A DNA stretch of 64,000 bases from positions 216,373 to 280,372 of the forward strand of contig NZ_JAIHLQ010000016.1 of assembly GCF_019733355.1 (NCBI RefSeq), read 5' to 3'. The notes under the pieces were generated by a model. It searched no databases and had not been told where the DNA came from. It saw only the letters and a program-made list of their open reading frames with translations. Numbering within the stretch: position 1 is the stretch's first letter; every line of letters begins with the position of its first letter. Position numbers and translations under genes: made by a program. The stretch is from Pseudomonas baetica (GTDB lineage: Bacteria; Pseudomonadota; Gammaproteobacteria; Pseudomonadales; Pseudomonadaceae). Shown here piece by piece: positions 52,369 to 61,480 of the stretch.

Positions 52369-54015
52369 CTACTGGCTGGAAATAGCACCATCAACCAACG
52401 CCTGCGCTTCGGCCACCAGTTGCTTGAGGTGATCGTCGCTAATGAAGCTTTCGGCGTAGATTTTGTAAATGTCTTCAGTGCCCGACGGACGCGCTGCGAA
52501 CCAGCCGTTTTCGGTCATGACTTTCAGACCGCCAATGGCTTGGTCGTTGCCTGGCGCGTGGCTGAGGATGTTCTGGATCTTCTCGCCGGCCAACTCGGTC
52601 GAAGTGACCTGCGCAGGCGACAGCTTGCTCAGCAAGGCTTTCTGTTCGGGATTGGCCTTGGCGTCAACGCGCACAGAGAACGGTTCACCCAGTTCGGCGG
52701 TTAGCGCGTGGTAAGCCTGACTTGGATCACGACCGTTGCGAGCAGTCATTTCCGCGGCAAGCAATGCCGGGATCAGGCCGTCCTTGTCGGTGCTCCAAAC
52801 GCCACCGTCCTTGCGCAGGAACGATGCGCCGGCGCTCTCCTCGCCACCAAACCCCAACGAACCATCGAACAGCCCCTCAGCGAACCATTTGAAACCGACC
52901 GGCACCTCGTACAGACGTCGACCCAGGCGCTTGGCGACGCGATCGATCAGACCACTGCTGACCACGGTTTTACCCACGGCGGCATCGGCTCGCCACTGCG
53001 GACGGTTCTGGAACAGGTAATCGATGGACACCGCCAGATAATTGTTCGGCGCGAGCAAACCACCGGACGGCGTCACGATGCCATGGCGATCGTGATCAGG
53101 GTCGCAGGCAAACGCCACGTCGAAACGATCTTTGAGGCCAATCAATCCCTGCATCGCGTAGCTGGACGATGGGTCCATGCGAATCTGGCCGTCCCAGTCA
53201 ACGGTCATGAAACGGAACGTCGGATCGACTTCCTTGTTCACCACCTCCAGGTCCAGACGATAGTGCTCGGCGATGGCCGACCAATAGCGCACCCCTGCTC
53301 CGCCCAACGGATCGACGCCCAGATGCAGCTTGGCATCACGAATTGCATCGAAATCGATCACGTTGATCAGATCGGCAACGTAGCTGTTTACGTAGTCGTG
53401 ACGGTGAGTGGTGCTGGCCTTGAGCGCCTGCTCGTAGCTGATCCGTTTAACGCCAGCCAGTTTATTGACCAGCAGCTCGTTAGCCTTGGCTTCGATCCAC
53501 TTGGTGATGTGGGTGTCGGCCGGGCCGCCGTTGGTTGGGTTGTATTTGTAGCCACCGCTCTGTGGCGGGTTGTGCGATGGCGTAATGACGATGCCGTCGG
53601 CCAGGCCCGAGGTGCGGCCACGGTTGTAGCAGAGAATGGCGTGGGAGATGGCAGGCGTCGGCGTGTATTCATCACCTTCGGCGATCATCACCGTCACACC
53701 ATTGGCCGCCAGCACTTCCAGCGCGCTGGCACCGGCCGGGGTCGAGAGTGCGTGAGTATCGATGCCGACAAACAGCGGACCGGTAATCCCTTGAGCCTCG
53801 CGGTAAAGGCAGATCGCCTGACTGATGGCCAGAACATGCCATTCATTGAAACTCAAATCGAAGGAACTGCCCCGATGACCAGAGGTGCCAAACGCCACGC
53901 GTTGCGTGGAAATGGAAGCGTCAGGCTGGCCGGTGTAATAAGCCGTCACCAGTCGCGGGATATCGACCAACAATTCTGCCGGTGCCGGTTTGCCCGCAAA
54001 AGGACTGAGAGTCAT
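52369..54015 (-). CDS. pgm: Phosphoglucomutase (alpha-D-glucose)
   Basis: Pgm interconverts glucose 1-phosphate and glucose 6-phosphate, feeding glycogen, trehalose and cell-envelope sugar synthesis. The ATG at 54015 (with AGAGG six bases before) gives 548 residues, matching the E. coli enzyme. The phosphoserine lies in ITPSHNPPQSGG (about Ser147). The metal loop is DPDHDRHG, the sugar-binding loop GGEESAG, and the C-terminal phosphate loop RPSGTEDIYK. Upstream in-frame sequence to 54330 is unrelated to the family. The regulator gene just upstream ends about 100 bases away, so co-transcription cannot be excluded. Confidence 0.95.
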   Translation of the reverse strand: MTLSPFAGKPAPAELLVDIPRLVTAYYTGQPDASISTQRVAFGTSGHRGSSFDLSFNEWHVLAISQAICLYREAQGITGPLFVGIDTHALSTPAGASALEVLAANGVTVMIAEGDEYTPTPAISHAILCYNRGRTSGLADGIVITPSHNPPQSGGYKYNPTNGGPADTHITKWIEAKANELLVNKLAGVKRISYEQALKASTTHRHDYVNSYVADLINVIDFDAIRDAKLHLGVDPLGGAGVRYWSAIAEHYRLDLEVVNKEVDPTFRFMTVDWDGQIRMDPSSSYAMQGLIGLKDRFDVAFACDPDHDRHGIVTPSGGLLAPNNYLAVSIDYLFQNRPQWRADAAVGKTVVSSGLIDRVAKRLGRRLYEVPVGFKWFAEGLFDGSLGFGGEESAGASFLRKDGGVWSTDKDGLIPALLAAEMTARNGRDPSQAYHALTAELGEPFSVRVDAKANPEQKALLSKLSPAQVTSTELAGEKIQNILSHAPGNDQAIGGLKVMTENGWFAARPSGTEDIYKIYAESFISDDHLKQLVAEAQALVDGAISSQ

Positions 54016-54119
54016 GCAAAACCTCTGGAATAGGTGGTTCAGGAATAGAGCGCAGTTTACTGGCAGTTTGACCGCAGCGCGATGGGATCTATCCGGCACA
54101 CTTGCGATGTTTTTTAACG

Positions 54120-55526
54120 TTATTCGTCGGGCGCCAGACGCAATGCGTCGCCCAATAGCCCGACGACACTGACCAGATCGTGATCGCCAAGACCCAGCGG
54201 GCTCAAACGCAGATGGTGCGCATGCAAACCCTGCAGACTGAACAGCTCCCCCGGCGCAATAATGATCTGTTGCTTGAGCAAACGGTGGAACACGTTCCCC
54301 ATATCGACCGGCCGTAACGAACGGACCCACACAGTCGCCCCGCCCTGCGGTTCTGCAATCTGCAGCGCGTCGCCCAGGCGCTCGCGCAATAGTTGGATCA
54401 ATTGCGTACGGCGCTCCTTGAGCATCCGCCGCAGTACAGCCAGGTGCTGATCCATCCGACCACCCCCCAACAGTCTGGCGATGGCCTTTTGGCGTATTGG
54501 TGACAATCGGAACGCGCGCAGCAGGAAATGGCGCTGTAACTCACTGCGCCAATGATGCGAAAGGACAAAACCGAACGGTGCCTCTGCACCGATGAATTTT
54601 TCGAACGAGGAAAACACCAGCAAGCGATCGGGATCCAGCCAGTCTCGCAGGCGCTGGGAGTCTATTCGCTCGTCAAACTCGCTGTAGCAGTCGTTTTCAA
54701 GTACCCAGGTGCCATGGCACCCCAGCAGATACGCAATGGCCTGTCGATTGGCCTGAGACAGCAGGCTCCCCTGAGGCATACTCAATACCGAAGACAAAAG
54801 GATCAGCCGCACCGACTCTTTCTTGAGCAACGACTCCAGTCGTTGTGGATCAATCACTCCCCCGTCCAGCAGTGGCAACTCGATGACGCGCACGTCGGCG
54901 GCCTCCAGGAGACGCAAGATCACCCAATCACAGGGCGATTCGACCACCACGGTGGCCCCGCGCAACTCAAGTACCGAAATGAGTATCTCCAGCACCCCAC
55001 GAAGATCGGCGCCGATATAGACATCATCCGCATGCCAGCAATTAACCGTTGAGGAGGTGTATCGTGCGGCCAGTACCGTGCGCAATTCCAGTTCACCGCT
55101 GGGTTGCACCAACCATTGCGGCTGGCGTGGATACTGGCGTAGCAGTTCACGTTCGAGCATCAATAACGGACTGTCCAGCGATTGCAGTGATGCCGGATCG
55201 TCGTCGCTCAACACGCGCATTCCCGGACGCTTGGTGTTGACGTAGACAGTTTCCAGCATATCCCTGCCGCTACCGGGCAAATCCATGGTGGGTAACGCTT
55301 GCGCGTAATAACCGGACTTGGCTATCGAATAGACTCGCCCTTCCTTTTCCAGTAGCGAATAGGCGTACTGGACGGTCGAGATAGACACATTCAGCCGATC
55401 AGCCAGTTGGCGCAGTGAAGGTAAGCGCACCGCCGAACTACTTCCCGCTTCGTCGATCAGTTGCGTCAGATAACGATAAACCGCCTGATAAACGAAGTCG
55501 TTTTCCCGCGTTGCTTTCACGAGCAC
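54120..55526 (-). CDS. MocR-type regulator (GntR helix-turn-helix plus aminotransferase-like domain)
   Basis: The protein (468 residues) has a GntR winged helix at the N-terminus (RLPSLRQLADRLNVSISTVQYAYSLLEKEGRVY). A linker leads to a domain with the aminotransferase class I fold (about 110-460). The lysine expected to hold pyridoxal phosphate is in VFSSFEKFIGAEAPFG, and the cofactor-contact block is WVLENDCYSEFD. MocR regulators normally switch genes for vitamin B6, GABA, taurine or D-Ala metabolism and usually sit beside their target. Here the only close co-directional neighbour upstream is an unrecognised 488-residue gene that ends 43 bases before it. Regulation of that gene, itself, or the pgm side is therefore open. 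Confidence 0.9.
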   Translation of the reverse strand: MLVKATRENDFVYQAVYRYLTQLIDEAGSSSAVRLPSLRQLADRLNVSISTVQYAYSLLEKEGRVYSIAKSGYYAQALPTMDLPGSGRDMLETVYVNTKRPGMRVLSDDDPASLQSLDSPLLMLERELLRQYPRQPQWLVQPSGELELRTVLAARYTSSTVNCWHADDVYIGADLRGVLEILISVLELRGATVVVESPCDWVILRLLEAADVRVIELPLLDGGVIDPQRLESLLKKESVRLILLSSVLSMPQGSLLSQANRQAIAYLLGCHGTWVLENDCYSEFDERIDSQRLRDWLDPDRLLVFSSFEKFIGAEAPFGFVLSHHWRSELQRHFLLRAFRLSPIRQKAIARLLGGGRMDQHLAVLRRMLKERRTQLIQLLRERLGDALQIAEPQGGATVWVRSLRPVDMGNVFHRLLKQQIIIAPGELFSLQGLHAHHLRLSPLGLGDHDLVSVVGLLGDALRLAPDE

Positions 55527-55569
55527 GCCTTCATGGGCTTTGATTCACCTTTTGGCAAATGGATCACGA

Positions 55570-57036
55570 TCAGCCTTCCGCCGACCGATCGACTGCCGAC
55601 CCGGAATCTACCCCATCAAGGCTCGCGTTTTGCGCGGCGACTTCGCCGGGGGAAGGCATTTGAATCGGCCCCATGGCGTAAAGACGAACGATCAGTCCGA
55701 CCGATAAACCGCTGACATCCGTCATCCACTTCAGGACTTGCTCAGGTGCATGCAGGCCTTGCATCGCCCGGTGCAGATCCGGCAGCGCAACCAACATCCC
55801 GGGATGGCAATTGCGCAGGAACCGTTCAAGCCCGGAACCGCTATCAATGAACGGTGCGAACAAAAGACACGTCAGCTGGATTTCGCTCAGATCAAAACGG
55901 GTTTGCAGGCAGCACTCTGCCTGCAACCGCAGTTGTGCAGGTTCCTGCAGATTGCCGAAGCTGGAAATCAGCTGTTCGCACAGCGGTTCGGGTACCTGTT
56001 TTGCGCGCATCGTTGTCAGGCAGCTTTGCAGGTAATCGCTGATACCCGCCTCGTAGGTTCGCCCCTCGATAAGTCTCGCCTGCAAGCCACACAAATGCGC
56101 TGCCACCAAGGGATCTGCGTACTCATCATCACCTTGATAGAGCGCCAGGTCATCTGCCTGAAATCCAAGAAAGTCACTCAGCAAGGGCCAGCGCTCTTCA
56201 AGCTTGCCGACGATCATGTCATTGATGCCGATGAAACTGGTGCGTCGACAGGCTTCGAATTGACCTTCAGGGCGCCACGCGACCCGCTCCTCGTCCGTAT
56301 AGAACTCGCGGTAGTAGTCGCCACCGAGCCCGTCAAGCAGCGGGAACAGCATTTCGAAGCCCGCCGAACTGGCTAGCGACCCGGCGATTGCCGCTTTTTG
56401 CACCGCACGGTTCAACCCATCGAGAAATTGCTTCTGACGGCGCGGGGATTCGCTACCGATCATCGCGTCGACACCATTGTTCCAGCGGGCGACCTGGCCG
56501 TAGTACTCGGCGGTGGCCAGATAAGCGTCATCCCAAAACTCCAGCGTTTCACTGAAGGTCCTGCGGTGACCGAGCAACAGCAAGTTGATACGGTTAGCCT
56601 CACGCCCTTCGTCACAGATAGGTGCCTGATGATCAAACGGCAAGACCTGGCGATGATCCACCATCAACAGCTCGACTCGTGGGTCATCGTACAGAAACAG
56701 TGCGCTGTAGCTGCGGTGCATGTTTTGCAGTGCCGTCTGGCTATTGCCATTCCAGCGCAAAGTCGCCACCCGCAACTGGAAGGTCGCGGGCGCACGCCCT
56801 GCGATACTCAACTGCGCAGCCCGCAGCAATGCAAGCGTGTAACAACTGTCGCGCGAGCCGGTCTGGTTCACCAGTACCTTGAAATGGCCAATGTTCTCCA
56901 TGCCGCCAGCGGCCACGGCCAGTCGCTGTATCAATAACTGCAACGCCGTGCGCTCTGCACGGGAAAAGAAGCTCAGCAAACGCTGCAATACTTGCTGGTA
57001 GACATAATTCATAGCCTGGTCATGGATCGTGCTCAT
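55570..57036 (-). CDS. Unrecognised 488-residue protein paired with MocR regulator
   Basis: I do not recognise this protein. It has no signal peptide, membrane segment or repeat that I can see and should be cytoplasmic. The first 60 residues are helical (NYVYQQVLQRLLSFFSRAER). A central part mixes strands and aromatic-rich stretches (LRVATLRWNGNSQTALQN, YYGQVARWNN, GGDYYREFYTDEERVAW). The second half holds many acidic and cysteine-containing helices (LRLQAECCLQTRFDLSEIQL). An iron-binding helical bundle is conceivable from EFWDDAYLATAEYYGQ and similar D/E/H-rich helices, but no certain metal motif is seen. It lies 43 bases upstream of the MocR gene on the same strand, so the two are probably one transcript. 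An AT-rich gap precedes it. Confidence 0.7.
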   Translation of the reverse strand: MSTIHDQAMNYVYQQVLQRLLSFFSRAERTALQLLIQRLAVAAGGMENIGHFKVLVNQTGSRDSCYTLALLRAAQLSIAGRAPATFQLRVATLRWNGNSQTALQNMHRSYSALFLYDDPRVELLMVDHRQVLPFDHQAPICDEGREANRINLLLLGHRRTFSETLEFWDDAYLATAEYYGQVARWNNGVDAMIGSESPRRQKQFLDGLNRAVQKAAIAGSLASSAGFEMLFPLLDGLGGDYYREFYTDEERVAWRPEGQFEACRRTSFIGINDMIVGKLEERWPLLSDFLGFQADDLALYQGDDEYADPLVAAHLCGLQARLIEGRTYEAGISDYLQSCLTTMRAKQVPEPLCEQLISSFGNLQEPAQLRLQAECCLQTRFDLSEIQLTCLLFAPFIDSGSGLERFLRNCHPGMLVALPDLHRAMQGLHAPEQVLKWMTDVSGLSVGLIVRLYAMGPIQMPSPGEVAAQNASLDGVDSGSAVDRSAEG

Positions 57037-57550
57037 CGGTATTTACCCGGTATCAAAAGTTTCATGCCATAACGACGGAGATATCAGCCGCACGACAATT
57101 CATCAAGTAAGTAATAGACGCTCAAATGCTAACACTTACAAATTCGTAGTTATTTGAAACACTTGAGCTGCTAAAAGCCAACCAATCACCGAAGGACAGC
57201 TTCAACCGCCTGTATTTGCTTGGTTTTTTTCTATATTGAATATTCCTAGGAAACTTCCCACAACGTCCCACGACAAGTGAGTACAAGAAATAGAGAAGCA
57301 GTTTCCGAATAGACCTACAACAATTAAACAAGAGTCGGCGCGTTCAACAGCGCTAGCCGTTTTATGTAATGCAGGACAAATTGAATGCACAGCCATGGCT
57401 CATTCCTTGAGATGAAAGTAATCCTTCAATTATCAGGGCTTATAGTTCGATTAGAAGATACAGATCGGGAGCAAAAACCAGTTCAGTTGCTGAACTGTCC
57501 GGGGGCAGCACCAAGGAATTCTGTTGTTCTGGAGAGGGGAATAAACGCAA
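57037..57550. other. AT-rich stretch without a convincing gene
   Basis: About 510 bases upstream of the unrecognised gene are much AT-richer than the flanks. Short open frames occur (for example 57122-57331 minus and 57385 onward plus) but lack good ribosome sites and family-like sequence. It should contain the promoter of the downstream minus-strand pair. Lower GC suggests DNA that came from elsewhere or a relic. Confidence 0.5.
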
Positions 57551-57551
57551 A

Positions 57552-57575
57552 GGAGTCCGTGGGACCACGGACTCC
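57552..57575 (-). terminator. Terminator of the quinone-oxidoreductase-like gene
   Basis: An 11-base perfect stem (GGAGTCCGTGG and complement) lies 11 bases after the stop and is followed on the minus strand by TTTGCGTTTATT. Confidence 0.8.
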
Positions 57576-57586
57576 GGGACCAGGCT

Positions 57587-58609
57587 TTACGCCGGTTCGA
57601 CTTGAAGAGCGACCCGTTCGCGGCATGGGCATTCGTCCATATAGCGATGCGCTTCGACGAACTCGTTGAACGGGAATACACGGGTCTTGAGCGGCACCAG
57701 CACGCGGTCAGCGGTCAACTGGTTAATGTCACGCAAGGCTCGTTGCAGGGCGACGTGATCCTGGGTGATGCCCAGCTCCGGTTTGCCGGTGAAGTTGCCG
57801 ATGCAGTGCACGAAGAACTGGATATTCTTCTGGAACGCCGCACACGCTGGAAATGGCGTCTGGTTACCGCCTTGCAGACCATACAATACAAGGCTGCCAC
57901 GCGGTGCCAGCACATCGCCAAGCAACGACATCTGCGGGCCGCCAAGGCCATCGAAGACGACGTCGACACCACGGTTGTCGGTGATCTTGTTGATTCGCAT
58001 CAACAGATCTTCTTCTTCAGTGACAATGACCTTTTCCGCACCAAGGGAGAGCAGGTATTCGCGCTCTTCCGCCTTCTTGGTCGCGGCAATCACCCGCACG
58101 CCCATCGCCTTGCCCAACTGAACAAACGAAGGGCCGGCGCAATGGCTGGCGTCTGTCACCAGAGCAAACTGCCCCGGCTTGACCCGTGCCAGATCGGCGT
58201 AAGCAAAATAAGCGATCAGCAGCGGTGTGTAATGCACACTGGCTTCGATTGGGCTGAGCACATCCGGATAACGGGTCAGCGCGGTACGCGGCAGCACAAT
58301 CGACTCGCCGTAGACGGGGTAGTCATTCGGGCTTTCGGCCGGAAAACTGGCGACCTTGTCACCGACAGACAGGTCCTCGATATCGGCACCGACCGCTGTG
58401 ACCACACCGGCCATTTCATGGCCAAGACCCGATGGCAGGCGCGCCTGGGACGATGCCAGGTTTTGACGCCAGAGCGTGTCGTACCAGCTAATGCCGATCG
58501 CCTCGACACGCACCTGCACTTCGCCAGGACCTGGCTGAGCGGCTGCATGCTCTTCGCATTTGAGCACCTCGGCCGGACCAAACTTGTGAAAACGGATCGT
58601 GCGGGACAT
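57587..58609 (-). CDS. Zinc-independent quinone-oxidoreductase-like dehydrogenase (MDR family)
   Basis: This is a medium-chain dehydrogenase/reductase of 340 residues. The N-terminal part shows the quinone-reductase pattern RFHKFGPAEVLK and GPGEVQVRVEAIGI with GHEMAGVVTAVG, but lacks the cysteine cluster of zinc alcohol dehydrogenases. The cofactor domain has ALVTDASHCAGPSFVQLGKA and a GADKV-like GAEKVIV; it should use NADPH. The C-terminal end DECPCRERVALQVEPA is unusual. I chose the ATG at 58609; one at 58624 adds five residues. The LysR gene is divergent across a 278-base gap, so that regulator probably controls this gene. Substrate unknown. Confidence 0.87.
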   Translation of the reverse strand: MSRTIRFHKFGPAEVLKCEEHAAAQPGPGEVQVRVEAIGISWYDTLWRQNLASSQARLPSGLGHEMAGVVTAVGADIEDLSVGDKVASFPAESPNDYPVYGESIVLPRTALTRYPDVLSPIEASVHYTPLLIAYFAYADLARVKPGQFALVTDASHCAGPSFVQLGKAMGVRVIAATKKAEEREYLLSLGAEKVIVTEEEDLLMRINKITDNRGVDVVFDGLGGPQMSLLGDVLAPRGSLVLYGLQGGNQTPFPACAAFQKNIQFFVHCIGNFTGKPELGITQDHVALQRALRDINQLTADRVLVPLKTRVFPFNEFVEAHRYMDECPCRERVALQVEPA

Positions 58610-58716
58610 CGCAAACCTCGTCAAAGTAACCTCTAATGCCCTGAACTCTATCTGGGCTTTTAACCCAAGACTATCAGTGGCTATTAATAGTCGACATGCC
58701 TGTCATTGATTCCGCA

Positions 58717-58743
58717 GCATGGGTGGCATGGGTGGCATGGGTG
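58717..58743 (+). repeat. Three tandem copies of GCATGGGTG
   Basis: The 9-base unit GCATGGGTG occurs three times head to tail in the divergent promoter region between the dehydrogenase and LysR genes. It could be an operator array, or a slippage product. Confidence 0.75.
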
Positions 58744-58887
58744 AAATCCGTGAAAAACGGCTGCCACCGTCTGAGTAAAACTGAATTTACGGGTGCAGAG
58801 TAACAGCCTTTCCCCGTAAGATTCATGCCGGCCATTGTTCTCATATGGCCGCTCTCGTCAAGCTTGATGACTCTGCCAGGACTCCAG

Positions 58888-59802
58888 ATGAATCGTAATG
58901 ACCTGCGTCGTGTCGACCTGAACCTGTTGATCGTATTCGAAACATTGATGCACGAACGCAGTGTGACCCGGGCGGCGGAAAAACTGTTTCTCGGGCAACC
59001 GGCGATCAGCGCGGCGCTTTCGCGCCTGCGCAGCCTGTTCGATGACCCACTGTTCGTACGCACCGGCCGGAGCATGGAACCGTCCGCCCGCGCGGTGGAA
59101 ATCTTCGCCCTGCTCTCACCCGCCCTCGACTCGATTTCGACCGCGGTCAGCCGCGCTGCGGAGTTCGACCCAGCGACCAGCACCTCGGTGTTTCGCATCG
59201 GTTTGTCCGATGACGTTGAATTCGCTTTGCTGCCCATGCTGCTCAAACGCCTACGCGCCGAGTCGCCGGGGATCGTACTGGTGGTGCGTCGGGTCAACTA
59301 CATCCTGATGCCGGGTTTGCTGGCATCAGGCGAAATCTCCATCGGCGTCAGCTACACCACAGACTTGCCGGCTAACGCCAAACGCAAGGTCTTGCGCCGT
59401 AGTCAGCCCAAATTGTTACGTGCCGACACCGTACCCGGGCCACTTAGCCTTGATGATTACTGCGCGCGTCCGCATGCGCTGGTGTCGTTCGCTGGCGACC
59501 TCAGCGGCTTCATCGACGAAGAACTGGAAAAACTCGGCCGCAAACGCCATGTGGTACTCGCCGTGCCGCAGTTCAATGGCTTGAGCACGTTGCTGGCGGG
59601 CACCGACATCGTCGCAACCGTGCCGGACTACACCGCCGAGGCACTGACGGCGGCCGGTGGTGTTCGCGCAGAAGATCCGCCGTTGCCGACCCGTACGTTT
59701 GAACTGCACATGGCTTGGCGCGGGTCGCAGGATAACGATCCGGGTGAGCGTTGGTTGCGGTCGCGGATTCAGATGTTTTTTGGGGATCCTGAGAGTCTGT
59801 AA
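58888..59802 (+). CDS. LysR-family transcriptional regulator
   Basis: This regulator of 304 residues has an N-terminal winged helix (LRRVDLNLLIVFETLMHERSVTRAAEKLFLGQPAISAALSRLRSLF) typical of LysR proteins, then a two-lobed effector-binding domain. The DPLFVRTGRSMEPSARA segment matches the NodD/LeuO/SyrM branch. The ATG at 58888 follows a CCAG-containing leader; in-frame sequence further upstream begins 21 residues earlier but is not family-like. It is divergent from the dehydrogenase gene, its probable target. The integrase gene begins about 140 bases after its stop, so this is the last gene before the mobile region. Confidence 0.92.
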   Translation: MNRNDLRRVDLNLLIVFETLMHERSVTRAAEKLFLGQPAISAALSRLRSLFDDPLFVRTGRSMEPSARAVEIFALLSPALDSISTAVSRAAEFDPATSTSVFRIGLSDDVEFALLPMLLKRLRAESPGIVLVVRRVNYILMPGLLASGEISIGVSYTTDLPANAKRKVLRRSQPKLLRADTVPGPLSLDDYCARPHALVSFAGDLSGFIDEELEKLGRKRHVVLAVPQFNGLSTLLAGTDIVATVPDYTAEALTAAGGVRAEDPPLPTRTFELHMAWRGSQDNDPGERWLRSRIQMFFGDPESL

Positions 59803-59903
59803 CGGAATTCCACTAAATTCCATAAAACCGTTTAATAACAACAAGTTATTGGCCAATTACGTCCATGGCCGTCTGTCTAAATCCAATGAATTCCACGACC
59901 CAT

Positions 59904-59963
59904 GGGGGCATAATTGGGGGCAAATTTCGGTTCCTTAAAAAGGATGCCCCCACAGATGCCCCC
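59904..59963 (+). promoter_or_regulatory. Four GGGGGCA repeats spanning the integrase start
   Basis: GGGGGCA occurs at 59904-59910 and 59916-59922 (12-base period), then inverted as TGCCCCC at 59945-59951 and 59957-59963 (again 12 bases). The symmetrical array covers the start codon and leader of the integrase gene. It may be integrase arm sites or an autoregulatory operator at the element's end. Confidence 0.6.
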
Positions 59964-61224
59964 AGATAATGCGGTTGTTTTCAAACGAAAACTCAGCGAT
60001 GCCTTGATCCGCTCACTGACCGAACCTGGCAAACACGCCGATGGCGAAGTTCCTGGCCTCTACTTGGAGGTGAGGGCGTCGAGTAAGGTCGGCAAATCCC
60101 CTTCCAAGGTTTGGCGATTGAAGTATCGGCTGCATGGGAAGGAAAACCGCTTCTCGATCGGCGCTTACCCCGACATTAGCCTCAAGGAGGCGCGCGACAT
60201 TGCCCGCGGCGCACGCCGCGACGTGGCTAACCACACCGCTCCGCTCAAGGCCAAGACCGCCAAGATCGAGGCACAGTTGCTCAATGAAGAGCGCACCTTC
60301 GCTTACGTGGCCGAGCAATGGTTGGCATTCAAGTCTGCCGAACTGGTGACCAAATCCATCTCGGGCTTTACCGGAGCGCTGAACAACCACATCTTGCCTG
60401 CCATTGGCAAAAAACCGATCAGCGAGATCAAGTTGGAACACATCACTACGATCATCACTGAGTTGCGCCGCCAGCGCACCATGGCCATGGCCCGGCGCGT
60501 GCGCACCATCATACGTGCCGTTCTGGGCTTTGCCGAAGGTCGCGGCTGGGTGGAGCGCAACGTGGCGCTCAGCAACATTGAGGAGTTGAAGATTCGCCAC
60601 ATTGTGACCAGCAACCCGGCGATCGAAAGGCCATCCGACCTGGGCAGGTTTCTTCTGCGCCTTGATGACTGCAACGACGGCAGCGTTGCCGCGGCAATGC
60701 GCCTGCTGGTCATATTGCCCGTCCGCCCAGGCGAACTGGTGCAGATGCGATGGGAAGATGTCGACTTGGTGGGCGCCGATTGGCGTTATGTGGTGAGCAA
60801 GACCAAGCATCTGGACAAGAGCAAACACATCGTGCCGTTGCCTGAGCAAGCCTTGATTCTGTTACGCGAGCTACATAGAACCCGCGTGGTGGATGAAGAA
60901 GGCAAAGGCTGGGTGTTCGTCTCGCCGGTCTATCCGGGTCGCCCCATCAATCCGACCTCCATGCTCAAGTCCTTTCAGCGTATCTGGCCGGAGTACAACA
61001 TTACTGCCCACGGCTTTCGCGCGACCTACAGAACCATTGCCCACGAGCACTTGGGTATCGATCCAATCGTGCTCGAACTTTCGTTATCTCACCGAATGCC
61101 GGGTGCGCTCGGGGCAGTGTATGCACGGGCTCAATTGCTGGCGCAACGCCGAGAGGCTGCCCAACAATGGGCGAACTACCTAGATCAGTTGCGTCAAAAC
61201 GCGGCGCGAATAACCACAGATTGA
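59944..61224 (+). CDS. Tyrosine-type site-specific integrase
   Basis: This integrase of 426 residues moves a genomic island or prophage. The N-terminal part (to about 100) is the arm-DNA-binding DUF4102-like domain (GLYLEVRASSKVGKS, then RFSIGAYPDISLKEARD). A core-binding SAM-like domain follows (FAYVAEQWLAF). The catalytic domain has the first arginine in LPVRPGELVQMRW, then HGFRATYRT with His and Arg, and the nucleophile tyrosine probably in GAVYARAQ. Starts at 59944 and 59956 are both possible; the first has AAAAGG directly before it. The gene sits after the chromosomal LysR gene and before IS debris, marking the left edge of mobile DNA. No tRNA gene lies beside it. A 9-base direct repeat GAATTCCAC at 59805 and 59888 is a possible attachment remnant. 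Confidence 0.9.
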   Translation: MPPQMPPDNAVVFKRKLSDALIRSLTEPGKHADGEVPGLYLEVRASSKVGKSPSKVWRLKYRLHGKENRFSIGAYPDISLKEARDIARGARRDVANHTAPLKAKTAKIEAQLLNEERTFAYVAEQWLAFKSAELVTKSISGFTGALNNHILPAIGKKPISEIKLEHITTIITELRRQRTMAMARRVRTIIRAVLGFAEGRGWVERNVALSNIEELKIRHIVTSNPAIERPSDLGRFLLRLDDCNDGSVAAAMRLLVILPVRPGELVQMRWEDVDLVGADWRYVVSKTKHLDKSKHIVPLPEQALILLRELHRTRVVDEEGKGWVFVSPVYPGRPINPTSMLKSFQRIWPEYNITAHGFRATYRTIAHEHLGIDPIVLELSLSHRMPGALGAVYARAQLLAQRREAAQQWANYLDQLRQNAARITTD

Positions 61225-61283
61225 CGATACAGCGAATACAAATCAGGAGATTGTAGCGGGAAACGAGACTCGCATCTAGCGTC

Positions 61284-61478
61284 CTACCCATTGAAATCTA
61301 AGGGGTTTCCCTTCTTGCCGAAGTAGGAAATGATCAAACCCAGCAGTCGCTGGTCGTCTTTGGCGAGTACAGATTGCGGCTCAGACAGCCAGGCGTAATA
61401 ACCGCTGGGATAGACTTTCAGCGTCAGGCAAAGCCGTCGAATGGAATAGTCGCCCGCGCGCTGCTTGATAAAGGCCTA
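61284..61478 (-). pseudogene. Truncated IS3-family orfB remnant
   Basis: The frame reads AFIKQRAGDYSIRRLCLTL and PSGYYAWLSEP, the N-terminal part of the IS3 transposase catalytic subunit. It is preceded in frame by a TAG (61476-61478) where related elements have a sense codon. Similarity seems to stop after LLGLI, and the DDE catalytic core is absent. The last codons (KKGNPLDFNG) probably come from other DNA at the deletion joint. Confidence 0.7.
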
Positions 61479-61480
61479 CT

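Noticed and set aside
57385..57669. 94-codon plus-strand frame in the AT-rich gap
   Set aside because: It runs through the terminator and into the antisense of the dehydrogenase gene; no ribosome site.
58717..58743. CRISPR-like repeat
   Set aside because: Only three contiguous 9-base units with no spacers and no cas genes in the window.
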